Of a stretch of 64,000 nucleotides of DNA, positions 39,782 through 48,845 are shown in pieces. Under the pieces are notes generated by a model. That model worked only from the letters and a program-made list of their open reading frames with translations, had not been told where the DNA came from and ran no database searches. The DNA is taken from the NCBI GenBank assembly GCA_016717145.1, contig JADKGD010000002.1:62001-126000 (forward strand). The letters run 5' to 3'. Numbering within the stretch: the first letter of the stretch is position 1; every line of letters begins with the position of its first letter. Source of the DNA: Saprospiraceae bacterium (GTDB lineage Bacteria; Bacteroidota; Bacteroidia; Chitinophagales; Saprospiraceae). The position numbers and the translations under genes were made by a program.

Positions 39782-39991
39782 TTACCCAGCCATGAAAATA
39801 GAAAGTAGAATGGCGATAAGTCCTGCACCTTCCACGAAAGCCGCCATCAAAAGCATTACACCTCTGATGTCACCAGATGCTTCTGGTTGTCTTGCGATCG
39901 CTTCAACTGCTTTACCTCCTACCATACCAATTCCGATTCCTACGCCGATTACGGCTAATCCTGCTCCTACTGCTGCTAATGTACCAGTCAT
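39782..39991 (-). CDS. atpE: F1F0 ATP synthase subunit c
   Basis: A 69-residue hairpin of two membrane helices with the polar loop ARQPEAS (about 34-40). The ion-carrying Glu is in AAFVEGAGLIAIL (about 50-62). The residues around it lack the Ser/Thr pattern of sodium-type rings, so a proton ring is likely. Normal length. Confidence 0.96.
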   Translation of the reverse strand: MTGTLAAVGAGLAVIGVGIGIGMVGGKAVEAIARQPEASGDIRGVMLLMAAFVEGAGLIAILLSIFMAG

Positions 39992-40015
39992 TTTTGTTGA
40001 TTTATGATTATAAAA

Positions 40016-41314
40016 TTAATGATGATGTTCTTCTATTGCAGAACCAATATATGATGCTGTTAATATTGTAAATACATATGCCTGAACAAATGCCACTATC
40101 AATTCAATGGCCATCATAAAGATTGTCAATGGTACTGCTAAAGCTGTTCCTATGACTCCTCCGCCTAGGCTTTCCCCTGAATTGCCAAAAATAAATATCA
40201 AACCAATAAAGCTTAAAATGGCAATGTGCCCCGCTGAAATATTACCAGCCAATCGCATCATCAATGTCAAAGGTTTGATAAATAATCCCATAATTTCGAC
40301 TCCTGCCAGTAATGGTTTTATAAAAACAGGAACATTGGGCATCCAAAATATATGTTGCCAATAATCTTTTTTTCCATTAATGTTGACAATTACAAAAACA
40401 ATTAATGCCATAATCATGGTCACAGTCAAATTACCTGTAACGTTTGTTCCACCAAAAAATGGTATCTGACCAAATAAATTCAGTCCTAATACAAAAAAGA
40501 AAATGCTCATTAAAAGAGGCAAAAATCTCATGTACTTTTTTATTCCGATAAAAGGAATTGCAACTTCATCTCTAACAAAAACAAACATTGGTTCAATAAA
40601 ACCCTGCAAACCGTTGGGTGCATTCTCAGGATTATCCTTATATTTTCGAGCCACTTTTCTAAATGCCCAAAACAAAAAGAGAGATACCAGAATCATTGAA
40701 ACTACGTTTTTCGTAGGCGAAAAATCGTAGAATGAAGTTAACCCGCCTCCAAGTATCCCTCCATCCAATGTGGATCTGGCATCTAATCTATATTCTTTGC
40801 CATTATGAATGGCGTAATAAATATCCTTAACCTTACCTTTTACTGTCTCTTTTTTATGTGAAAATCCACTAATGTTAGCTGCTCCGTTCATTGGAAATCC
40901 AGTATCAATTACCTTGTGGACACTTCCATGATGCAATGCATAACCATTGTAAGCTTCATGACCATCTTCATGATGTCCAGAATGAAATCTTCCTGAACTG
41001 AATAAGTCCCAACCTCGCTCCGGAGCGTATAATATCATGGGCAATGGAATGGTCACAATATCAAGAATGGTATAGACATTTGCATCACTGATATGGTGGA
41101 TCGCGGTAGCAGCCGGGTCAAATGGGGTTACTTGATGTGTATTATCGTGCCCCTGTGTCATTTCAGAAGCATCTTCAGTTAAGTTACTTCCCAACATTTG
41201 CTGTGTACTGTCTGTTTTTTGACTTGCTGATGGAACAGATTGATGGTCCTGACCATGACAGAAAGTCACACTAAAAACAAATACAGCAAAAAATAAAATA
41301 ATTTTACTTTTCAT
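40016..41314 (-). CDS. atpB: F1F0 ATP synthase subunit a with long exported N-terminal extension
   Basis: 432 residues against about 270 in E. coli. Residues 1-21 look like a signal peptide. Residues 22-205 are a soluble, His-rich extension (for example FHSGHHEDGHEAYNGYALHH). The conserved membrane core begins near 207. The essential Arg is in LTLMMRLAGNISAGH (about 350) and the last helix carries AFVQAYVFTILTASYIGSA. Such extensions are known for Bacteroidota AtpB. It opens the operon and has a promoter at 41346-41353. Confidence 0.95.
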   Translation of the reverse strand: MKSKIILFFAVFVFSVTFCHGQDHQSVPSASQKTDSTQQMLGSNLTEDASEMTQGHDNTHQVTPFDPAATAIHHISDANVYTILDIVTIPLPMILYAPERGWDLFSSGRFHSGHHEDGHEAYNGYALHHGSVHKVIDTGFPMNGAANISGFSHKKETVKGKVKDIYYAIHNGKEYRLDARSTLDGGILGGGLTSFYDFSPTKNVVSMILVSLFLFWAFRKVARKYKDNPENAPNGLQGFIEPMFVFVRDEVAIPFIGIKKYMRFLPLLMSIFFFVLGLNLFGQIPFFGGTNVTGNLTVTMIMALIVFVIVNINGKKDYWQHIFWMPNVPVFIKPLLAGVEIMGLFIKPLTLMMRLAGNISAGHIAILSFIGLIFIFGNSGESLGGGVIGTALAVPLTIFMMAIELIVAFVQAYVFTILTASYIGSAIEEHHH

Positions 41315-41345
41315 TAGATGTTTATCTATTTTGAAAATTTTGCCA

Positions 41346-41353
41346 CAAAAGTA
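41346..41353 (-). promoter_or_regulatory. -7 element of the ATP synthase operon
   Basis: TACTTTTG on the minus strand, 32 bases before the atpB ATG. Predicted transcription start is near 41339. No clear -33 element. Confidence 0.5.
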
Positions 41354-41625
41354 ATTAATCTTTATGATAATAATATCATTGACTCTTTTTTATTTAATCT
41401 AAATATTTTGTGTAAAAAAGTGTGATAGATATTTAAAAAATCCAAATTGTATACGTTAAATTATTGTTACTTTAGTAATAAATAATTATAATATTGCTAT
41501 TTACGTATATTTTGAAATATTATTTGTTGGTCAAACATATTTTTAATAGAGTTAAGCTGCACAAAAGGCTAACTTTAGGATTAGATTATTTTCCATATTA
41601 TATATCCAGACCGAACGAATTAGTA
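41354..41625. other. Intergenic region between atpB and leuB
   Basis: About 270 bases, strongly AT-rich. Short AT-only dyads (for example ATGATA/TATCAT near 41364) were seen, but nothing with the GC and T-run of a terminator. Confidence 0.45.
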
Positions 41626-42696
41626 TTATTTGTTTTTAAAGATAAGCCCAGCTACCTTATCGCCTACTTCCGAACATTTGAATGAAACTTGAGGCCTAAG
41701 ATCCTCTGTCAAGAAACCATCAGCTATACATTTATCTACAGACTTAAGAATATCATCTGCTTCCAAAAAATATCCAAAGTCTCTAAGCATCATCTCAACC
41801 GAAAGGATTGTTGCCAGCGGATTTGCAATATCTTTACCCGCAGCTTGAGGATAGGAACCATGTATTGGCTCGTACAGTGCAGATGTATCACCTTTAGAAG
41901 CAGATGGCAACAAGCCCATAGAACCGGAGAGTACGCTTGCTTCATCAGATAAAATATCTCCAAAAAGATTATCACAAAGTACTACATCGAATCTTGACGG
42001 GTTTAAAATGACTTGCATGGCAGCATTGTCAATAAATAAAAAATCCAAAGTAACTTCAGGATATTGATCACTTAACTCCTTAACCACAGATCTCCAAAGC
42101 CTCGACGTTTCGAGTACGTTGGCTTTATCTACGAGTGTTAACTTCTTCTTTCTTGTCATTGCCTGCTGGAATGCCAAGTGAGTGATCCGTTCTATTTCAT
42201 ATCTGTGATATAAACACAAATCTGATGAATAAGTGGCCTCTTTAATTTTTTCGCCAAAATAAATACCTCCAGTCAATTCCCTATAAATAACAAAATCAAC
42301 ATCTTTTAAGATTTCAGGTTTAAATACCGAAAGGTGCAATAGTTGATTGTAAATTTTAACCGGTCTAATATTTGCAAATAAACCAAGAGCTTTTCTCATA
42401 CGAAGCAATCCTTGTTCGGGTCTAATTAAGGCTGATGGATCATTATCATATTTTGGATCTCCTATGGCCCCCAGTAAAATAGCGTCAGCCGACTGACAAG
42501 CAATGAGAGAAGCTTCCGGGAAAGGATCTCCTGTTGCATCAATAGCACAGGCACCAATCAATGCATGTTCAATCGTCCATTTAATAGAATATTTTATTTC
42601 TACAGCTGTTAATACCTTAAGTGCTTGCGTTATTACCTCCGGGCCTATCCCATCCCCTGAGAGGATAGATATTTTATTTAAAGATCTTCCACTCAT
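41626..42696 (-). CDS. leuB: 3-isopropylmalate dehydrogenase
   Basis: 356 residues; NAD-dependent oxidation and decarboxylation of 3-isopropylmalate in leucine synthesis. Motifs: SGDGIGPEVITQA, the substrate Arg motif LLRMRKALGLFANIRP (about 96-111), YRELTGGIYFG, VDKANVLETSRLWR, and the metal-binding DNLFGDILSDEAS (about 241) with PIHGSYPQAAGKDIANP. Last gene of leuA-C-D-B. Confidence 0.96.
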   Translation of the reverse strand: MSGRSLNKISILSGDGIGPEVITQALKVLTAVEIKYSIKWTIEHALIGACAIDATGDPFPEASLIACQSADAILLGAIGDPKYDNDPSALIRPEQGLLRMRKALGLFANIRPVKIYNQLLHLSVFKPEILKDVDFVIYRELTGGIYFGEKIKEATYSSDLCLYHRYEIERITHLAFQQAMTRKKKLTLVDKANVLETSRLWRSVVKELSDQYPEVTLDFLFIDNAAMQVILNPSRFDVVLCDNLFGDILSDEASVLSGSMGLLPSASKGDTSALYEPIHGSYPQAAGKDIANPLATILSVEMMLRDFGYFLEADDILKSVDKCIADGFLTEDLRPQVSFKCSEVGDKVAGLIFKNK

Positions 42697-42717
42697 AAAT
42701 TTATTTTAATAGCCAGC

Positions 42718-43308
42718 TTATAATGTAAAAATGCGCTTTTTTTCAAATGATTCTATTTCCTCTTTTATACTAATTAAATAATCAATGTCGTCATATCCAT
42801 TGATCAGACATACTTTTTTGTAAGGATCTATGTCAAATGATACATTTATTTGACCAACATTCAATGTCTGTGCATCAACATTAACTTCAAGTAGCGTTTG
42901 ATGATCTCGTTCAAGGATTTGAAAAATATTATTTAAAACATCTTGATTTACTTGTAATGGGAGGATTCCATTATTTAATGCATTGCCCCGAAAAATATCT
43001 GCAAAAAAGCTGCTGATCACTACTTTAAATCCGTAATCGGCGAGTGACCATGCAGCATGTTCTCTACTGGAACCGCAGCCAAAATTTTTGCCCGCAACAA
43101 GAATTTTACCTTTATATTTGTCATTATTTAAAATAAAATCATTGATGATAGTACCATCTTGATTATAACGCCAATCTCTGAATAAGTTTTGTCCAAATCC
43201 TTCTTTAGAAACAGATTTCAAAAATCGAGCAGGGATTATCTGGTCAGTGTCAATGTCTTCAATTGGTAATGGAACAGCAGTACTTACCATTATATTTAAT
43301 TTCTCCAT
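42718..43308 (-). CDS. leuD: 3-isopropylmalate dehydratase small subunit
   Basis: 196 residues, the swivel domain of isopropylmalate isomerase. IDTDQIIPARFL near the start and GKNFGCGSSREHAAWSL (about 73-89) are diagnostic. It is 4 bases after leuC. Confidence 0.96.
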   Translation of the reverse strand: MEKLNIMVSTAVPLPIEDIDTDQIIPARFLKSVSKEGFGQNLFRDWRYNQDGTIINDFILNNDKYKGKILVAGKNFGCGSSREHAAWSLADYGFKVVISSFFADIFRGNALNNGILPLQVNQDVLNNIFQILERDHQTLLEVNVDAQTLNVGQINVSFDIDPYKKVCLINGYDDIDYLISIKEEIESFEKKRIFTL

Positions 43309-43312
43309 AATT

Positions 43313-44692
43313 TCAGTTTAAATAATTTCTGACATCGACTATTTTTCCGGCTATTGCAGCTGCAGCGGCCATCATTGGACTTGCGAGGATTGTTCTCGCT
43401 CCTTGACCCTGCCTACCTTCAAAATTTCTGTTTGAAGTAGAAACACAATATTCACCTGCAGGAATTTTGTCCTCATTCATTCCCAGACAGGCACTACATC
43501 CAGGCTCTCTAAGTTCAAAGCCTGATGCTGCAAAAATTTTATCTAAACCTTCTGCTTTAGCCTGAATTTCAACTTGCTTTGAACCGGGTACAATATATAC
43601 TTTGACGTGATCAGCTTTTCTTTTGCCGTTCACATAAGCTGCAACTTGTCTGAGATCTTCTATTCGACTATTTGTGCAACTTCCAATAAATACATTTTGA
43701 ATTCTTTTACCTAACATAGATTCTCCGATTTTCATGCCCATATATTGCAATGATTTAATGTGCGAATCTGAAAACTTGTCTATAGAGATCACTTCTGAAA
43801 TACCCATGCCCATTCCCGGATTTGTTCCATAAGTCATCATTGGTTCAATATCTTCGGCATTGTAATTATATTCAGCGTCAAAGGTAGCATCATGATCGGA
43901 GTCTAAGGTTTTCCAATATTTTAATGCATTTTCCCAATCTTTATCTTTTGGTGCAAAACGTTTACCTTTTATATACTCATATGTAGTTTGATCAGGAGCA
44001 ATCATTCCGCCTCTTGCACCCAGTTCAATACTCATATTACAAATTGTCATTCTGGCTTCCATAGACAAAGATCGTATCGTTGAACCTGCAAATTCAATAA
44101 AATATCCAGTCCCTCCAGCAGCTGTTAGTTTTGATATGATGTAAAGAATAATATCTTTGGAATATACCCCTTTTGAGAGATTTCCTTCCACATTTATTCG
44201 CATTGTTTTTGGTCTTTCAAGTACAAGACACTGAGTTGCCATCACCTGCTCTACCTGTGAAGTTCCAATGCCAAAAGATATATTACCAAAAGCTCCGTGT
44301 GTACTCGTGTGACTGTCTCCACATACAATTGTCATCCCGGGTAATGTTAAACCAAGTTCAGGCCCAATGACATGGACAATACCTTGATATTTGTGACCTA
44401 AGCCGTAGAGTTCAACTCCAAATTCAAGGCAATTTTGTGTCAATTTGTCAACTTGAAGTCTTCCCATTGCATCCTTAATGGGTAAATGCTGATCGATTGT
44501 TGGCACATTATGGTCCGCAGTAGCTAAAATGCGATCCCTTCTGAAAATGCCTATTCCCCTAGACTTAAGACCATCAAAAGCTTGTGGGCTGGTCACTTCA
44601 TGAATAAGGTGTTTGTCAATATATATAACATCTCTTGTTTCGTCAATAGATTTAACGATATGGGCATCCCAAATTTTGTCAAATAATGTCAC
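43313..44692 (-). CDS. leuC: 3-isopropylmalate dehydratase large subunit
   Basis: 459 residues of the aconitase fold. Substrate and cluster motifs are visible: CGDSHTSTHGAFGNISFGIG (about 129-148), GSCTNSRIEDLR with the first cluster Cys (about 345), and EPGCSACLGMN with the other two (about 406). Works with LeuD. Confidence 0.97.
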   Translation of the reverse strand: MTLFDKIWDAHIVKSIDETRDVIYIDKHLIHEVTSPQAFDGLKSRGIGIFRRDRILATADHNVPTIDQHLPIKDAMGRLQVDKLTQNCLEFGVELYGLGHKYQGIVHVIGPELGLTLPGMTIVCGDSHTSTHGAFGNISFGIGTSQVEQVMATQCLVLERPKTMRINVEGNLSKGVYSKDIILYIISKLTAAGGTGYFIEFAGSTIRSLSMEARMTICNMSIELGARGGMIAPDQTTYEYIKGKRFAPKDKDWENALKYWKTLDSDHDATFDAEYNYNAEDIEPMMTYGTNPGMGMGISEVISIDKFSDSHIKSLQYMGMKIGESMLGKRIQNVFIGSCTNSRIEDLRQVAAYVNGKRKADHVKVYIVPGSKQVEIQAKAEGLDKIFAASGFELREPGCSACLGMNEDKIPAGEYCVSTSNRNFEGRQGQGARTILASPMMAAAAAIAGKIVDVRNYLN

Positions 44693-44737
44693 TTTATTTA
44701 TTTAGAATTAAAAATTTATAATGAACAGCAATATCAT

Positions 44738-45901
44738 TTATACCATTGCATAAATTTTTTGCTCAAATAATTTCTGAAGGTCAACATCTACAACTTCTTT
44801 TTGGTGGTCTGCCAATATAAGGAAATGGTGATATGCCACATCAAGCTCATCTTTTCTAAGATGATGGCCTAATTCCTTAAATCTGTATGCCAGTGCAGCC
44901 CGACCTGATCTCGCAGTAAGAACAATTGAAGATTGGTCAACACCGACGTCTGCAGGGTTTATTATCTCATAAGTCTCGCGATTTTTAATTACACCATCCT
45001 GATGGATACCCGAAGAATGTGCAAAAGCATTGGCACCAACAATAGCTTTATTAGCCTGAACTGTCATCCCCATAGTTTCAGAAACAAGCAAGCTTATACC
45101 CTTAAGCATTGTTGATTGTATACTTGTTTCATATTTATGTCCGAACCGTTGTTTTAAAATCATTACAACCTCTTCCAAAGCTGTATTCCCAGCACGTTCT
45201 CCAATGCCATTGATGGTGCACTCTACCTGTCTGGCACCATTTTCAACACCAGCTATTGAATTTGCAGTAGCCATTCCAAGGTCATTATGACAATGTGTAG
45301 ATAAAACGACATTATGAATTCCTGTTACGTTCTCTTTTAAATAAGCCATTTTTTCACCATATTCATGAGGCAAACAATATCCTGTTGTATCTGGAATATT
45401 CAATACCGTTGCACCTGCTTTAATAACAGCTTCACACACCCTTGCCAGAAAATCGTTGTCTGTCCGGCCAGCATCTTCAGCATAAAATTCAACATCATCT
45501 ACAAATGATTTAGCTAGTTTTACAGCTGCTATGGCGCGATATAGAATATCTTCACGTGTAGTATTCAACTTAAACCTGACATGGCTGTCAGATGTTCCAA
45601 TTCCTGTGTGTATTCTTGGTCTGACAGCTCCTTTCAATGCTTGTGCAGCTACTTCAATATCTTTAACAACGGCTCTGGAAAGTCCACAAACTGTTGCACT
45701 TTTAACTATTTGGGCAACTGCCTGAACGGCTTCAAAATCTCCCGGACTTGATATTGGAAAACCGGCTTCAATAATATCTACCCCAAAAACATCTAATTGT
45801 TCTGCAATAATCATTTTTTGCTCTTTAAGCAATTTGCAGCCTGGCACCTGCTCTCCGTCCCTTAAAGTTGTATCAAATATAAATATTTTCTCAGTTGCCA
45901 T
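44738..45901 (-). CDS. leuA: 2-isopropylmalate synthase, short form
   Basis: 387 residues. The catalytic TIM barrel is complete: TTLRDGEQVPG (about 10-20), the metal His pair in STHCHNDLGMATANS (about 201) and NGIGERAGNTALEEV. The C-terminal leucine-binding regulatory domain found in enzymes of about 510 residues is missing. Feedback control by leucine through that domain is therefore not expected. First gene of the leu operon, next to the promoter at 45939. A homocitrate or citramalate synthase cannot be excluded by sequence alone, but the operon argues for LeuA. Confidence 0.93.
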   Translation of the reverse strand: MATEKIFIFDTTLRDGEQVPGCKLLKEQKMIIAEQLDVFGVDIIEAGFPISSPGDFEAVQAVAQIVKSATVCGLSRAVVKDIEVAAQALKGAVRPRIHTGIGTSDSHVRFKLNTTREDILYRAIAAVKLAKSFVDDVEFYAEDAGRTDNDFLARVCEAVIKAGATVLNIPDTTGYCLPHEYGEKMAYLKENVTGIHNVVLSTHCHNDLGMATANSIAGVENGARQVECTINGIGERAGNTALEEVVMILKQRFGHKYETSIQSTMLKGISLLVSETMGMTVQANKAIVGANAFAHSSGIHQDGVIKNRETYEIINPADVGVDQSSIVLTARSGRAALAYRFKELGHHLRKDELDVAYHHFLILADHQKEVVDVDLQKLFEQKIYAMV

Positions 45902-45938
45902 AAGCAGATCAATTTAAATAATTAAGCGTATTAAGAGC

Positions 45939-45946
45939 CAAAAGTA
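45939..45946 (-). promoter_or_regulatory. -7 element of the leu operon
   Basis: TACTTTTG on the minus strand, 38 bases before the leuA ATG, preceding GGCTC. No leader peptide with Leu codons or attenuator hairpin was found in the short 5' region. Confidence 0.5.
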
Positions 45947-46094
45947 TTACAAGCATATTTAAACACTTGATCAATTGTATCTAATTGCTCCAATGTTCAA
46001 CATACCGATAATAAAGCTCAATAGACTGAATATCAAGCATGTATAACTTCTAGGTTTACAGTCTTAAAAAATAAAATGTTTTCTTTGAAATTGG

Positions 46095-46559
46095 TCAGAA
46101 GCCAAGTGCCTTTGATATTTGATTTGCATGATCACCCGAAATGACATTATCTATTATATGTGAAACAAAACCGTTTTCATCAATAATAACAGTGGTCCTG
46201 TACACTCCCTCTACCTCTTTACCCATAAATACTTTAGGACCGAAATATCCAAAAGCATTTATAATTAATTTGTCAGGGTCAGCTATTAATGAAAAAGGTA
46301 GTTCATATTTATCTATAAATTTTTTGTGTTTTTTTTCAGTATCCGGACTTATTCCATATATAGTATAGCCATTTTTGTGAAATATTTTAAAATTGTCTCT
46401 CAGATTACATACTTCTTTAGTACACGTAGGACTATCGTCTTTGGGGTAAAAAAACAAAATGACTTTCTTGCCCAAAATACTCTTTGAAGTTATTGGACTG
46501 CCGTCTTCCAAAACCGATGAAAAAGTGGGAATGAAGTCCCCAACTTTAATTTTTCCCAT
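46095..46559 (-). CDS. bcp: Thiol peroxidase of the BCP/PrxQ family
   Basis: A 154-residue thioredoxin-fold peroxiredoxin. The peroxidatic and resolving cysteines lie in PKDDSPTCTKEVCNLRDN (about 35-52), with the five-residue spacing of the PrxQ type. Reduces hydrogen and organic peroxides using thioredoxin. Normal length; single gene. Confidence 0.94.
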   Translation of the reverse strand: MGKIKVGDFIPTFSSVLEDGSPITSKSILGKKVILFFYPKDDSPTCTKEVCNLRDNFKIFHKNGYTIYGISPDTEKKHKKFIDKYELPFSLIADPDKLIINAFGYFGPKVFMGKEVEGVYRTTVIIDENGFVSHIIDNVISGDHANQISKALGF

Positions 46560-46688
46560 AAGATTTATAAATTTATGATTTGTGTGAAGGGGAACAAAAG
46601 AAGATATTATAAGTTTAAAAATTTAACTTATTTGAACTACGATAATAAAAAGAAGATAACAACCTTCATATTATTCCTTCGAAATACA

Positions 46689-48836
46689 TTATTCAACATC
46701 AATAAAGTTTTTTAATTCAGGATATTGATTTCTGATCAAAGCCATCTTAGTCCTATCCAATTCTACACCCTGATAATAAGGTATTATACTGGATTCTGGC
46801 ATTCCGTTTCTGATCAATTCTCCTTTTAAAAGTCTTGCATCATTATATAAAACAAAATTACCCATAGTGTAAGTATATTGTTCTTCATTAGCTTTCTTCT
46901 CTACAATAGCATCATTTCTTAGACTTAAAACATCACTTTTTAGCATTTGAGATACCTTTGAAAATCTCACTCTGAATGTCACACCTTTATTTTTATTTTC
47001 AAAATTATCCCAGAGTGTATCCCGATATTGCTCAGCTACCGTGGGAGTTTCCATAATTACTCTTAAATTTATGTCCTGAAAATTCAATATTTCTAAATCT
47101 ATTCTTCTGTTTGTTTTTGCTGCCAAAGTAGATGGAATACCATTTATCGAAGGTAAGGCAATCGGAAAATTTGCTCCACAACCCTGCATGAAAATACGAT
47201 GTGGGCTGACACCTGACGTTATTAATTTTTCAGCTATTTTTTCGGCCCTTTTAATAGAAAAATACAAGTCAAAATCTGGTCGCCCTTCCGAAACACAATG
47301 GCTCTTAAGCATAACATTAATGTCAGGATAAATGACCATCAATTCTGTAATTTTTTTTATTTGGGCAATGTTTGAGGGAGTAAGAACATCTTCATTTTCG
47401 TTAAAAAATAAGGCTTTGCTGACAAAATCTCTCATGGGTAAAACTTCTGGTGAAGGAGACACAATTTGTTCGATATTTTCTGATACCATTGAAGAGTCGC
47501 TTTCCACAGGTACAAACATTGGTCGTTCAACAAATGCCAATTGATCAAGAATCTGCTCCTTAAAATACGCTATATAAATATCGAATCCGCCTATAGATTC
47601 CAGTCTGTCAGATGAAAATAACGCGGTCATTCCATCAGCTGAAAGTTCAAAATCGATATCATCTTTTGGTGAATTTATAAGCACCCCAAGGTTTTTGCAT
47701 TTTGTCCATGCCCCAACATCAGTATAGTCTGCACTAAAAATATCGAAACCGCCTAAAGTTTCTAATCTATCAGATGAAAAATAAAGTTTTGACCCATTTT
47801 TCGCCAGAACGGGTCCTATTTCATTTGCACCCGAATTAATCATGGGGCCAAAATTTACGGGGAGCTGCCATATATTGTGACTTTTAATTGCATAATATAA
47901 ATCAAACCCGCCGTATCCTTCATTTTTTTGCGATGAGAAAATGATCAAACTATCATTAAAAACAAATAAGTCCTTGTCTCCATTTTCTGCAATAAAGGGA
48001 AGTTCAGCAGCAAATGGCAATATTGCCGGATCTCTATCCAAACTAAATGTATCCAAATACAAAGTGCCAGTATGAGAATGCTCTGTTTTTATAAAATATA
48101 TTATAGATCCATCTGAACTAAAATCCTGCAAAATATCATTTTTGGGTGTGTTAAGAAGTTGCTCGAATGGCAAAACAGATGACCAGTTGCCATCCTTTAA
48201 ATCAACCAAAAACATATCTGTCGAATATCTCCCTTTAACTTCATCTGCCAATCCGTTTTCATTTCTGAGGCCCCCAATGGTTCCCTCCCTAGCTGATGAA
48301 AAGTAGTAACGTCCTTGCATAGTAGGGCTTTGGATTGGCGCGATTTCATCATAAATTGAATTTACGTTTGGACCAAGGTTTTCTACAAAAGCTAATTGAG
48401 GGGCATATTTTTGATTTTTTGCATAGCCACAGCGTTTTATTTCATTTATTGTTTCTTTCCAGATACCTGTATTTGGTTTTAGGGAATTAAGAAACATCTT
48501 ATAAAATTTAGACGCTTCAATATAATCCTGTTTGGCAAAATAGGATTTAGCGGCATATTTAAACTTTCTCGTATCTATAGATTTCAAATTGTGCGCTAAA
48601 GCTAAATCACGAATACTCGCATCAGGTTTATTTATATAGTAATTGCAGATTCCCCTTTTAATTAGCAAATCAGCATCTTTTTCTGCATTTTTACAAGCTG
48701 AATATGCTTCAAAAGCATCCCTGTATTTGCCAACATTGAAATACGTATCTCCTTGTTTTTTAATCGCCTTCTGAGCAAATATGCTATTTGAGATGGTAAA
48801 AAAAAAGAGAAAACCTATAATGATGCTTCTAATCAT
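46689..48836 (-). CDS. TPR/PD40/OmpA-domain cell envelope protein
   Basis: 715 residues. A signal peptide (1-21, ending IFAQ) is followed by TPR helices (about 22-135). A WD40-like/PD40 propeller (about 175-440) has repeats such as KLYFSSDRLETLGGFDIFSA and ALFSSDRLESIGGFDIYIA. An OmpA peptidoglycan-binding domain follows (about 470-590, with SHCVSEGRPDFDLYFSIKRA and GANFP). A final roughly 110-residue domain ends YPELKNFIDVE, with a SPOR-like look. The order TPR-PD40-OmpA recalls PorE and related T9SS/gliding proteins, but the carboxypeptidase-regulatory domain of PorE is absent. It is 9 bases after the E2 gene. Confidence 0.85.
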   Translation of the reverse strand: MIRSIIIGFLFFFTISNSIFAQKAIKKQGDTYFNVGKYRDAFEAYSACKNAEKDADLLIKRGICNYYINKPDASIRDLALAHNLKSIDTRKFKYAAKSYFAKQDYIEASKFYKMFLNSLKPNTGIWKETINEIKRCGYAKNQKYAPQLAFVENLGPNVNSIYDEIAPIQSPTMQGRYYFSSAREGTIGGLRNENGLADEVKGRYSTDMFLVDLKDGNWSSVLPFEQLLNTPKNDILQDFSSDGSIIYFIKTEHSHTGTLYLDTFSLDRDPAILPFAAELPFIAENGDKDLFVFNDSLIIFSSQKNEGYGGFDLYYAIKSHNIWQLPVNFGPMINSGANEIGPVLAKNGSKLYFSSDRLETLGGFDIFSADYTDVGAWTKCKNLGVLINSPKDDIDFELSADGMTALFSSDRLESIGGFDIYIAYFKEQILDQLAFVERPMFVPVESDSSMVSENIEQIVSPSPEVLPMRDFVSKALFFNENEDVLTPSNIAQIKKITELMVIYPDINVMLKSHCVSEGRPDFDLYFSIKRAEKIAEKLITSGVSPHRIFMQGCGANFPIALPSINGIPSTLAAKTNRRIDLEILNFQDINLRVIMETPTVAEQYRDTLWDNFENKNKGVTFRVRFSKVSQMLKSDVLSLRNDAIVEKKANEEQYTYTMGNFVLYNDARLLKGELIRNGMPESSIIPYYQGVELDRTKMALIRNQYPELKNFIDVE

Positions 48837-48845
48837 TTTTTAAAG

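Noticed and set aside
41494..41685. 63-codon ORF in the atpB-leuB gap
   Set aside because: Overlaps the end of leuB on the other strand, has no promoter and shows no protein-like pattern.
45902..45938. Leucine attenuator ahead of leuA
   Set aside because: The leader is too short, with no Leu-rich peptide or hairpin.
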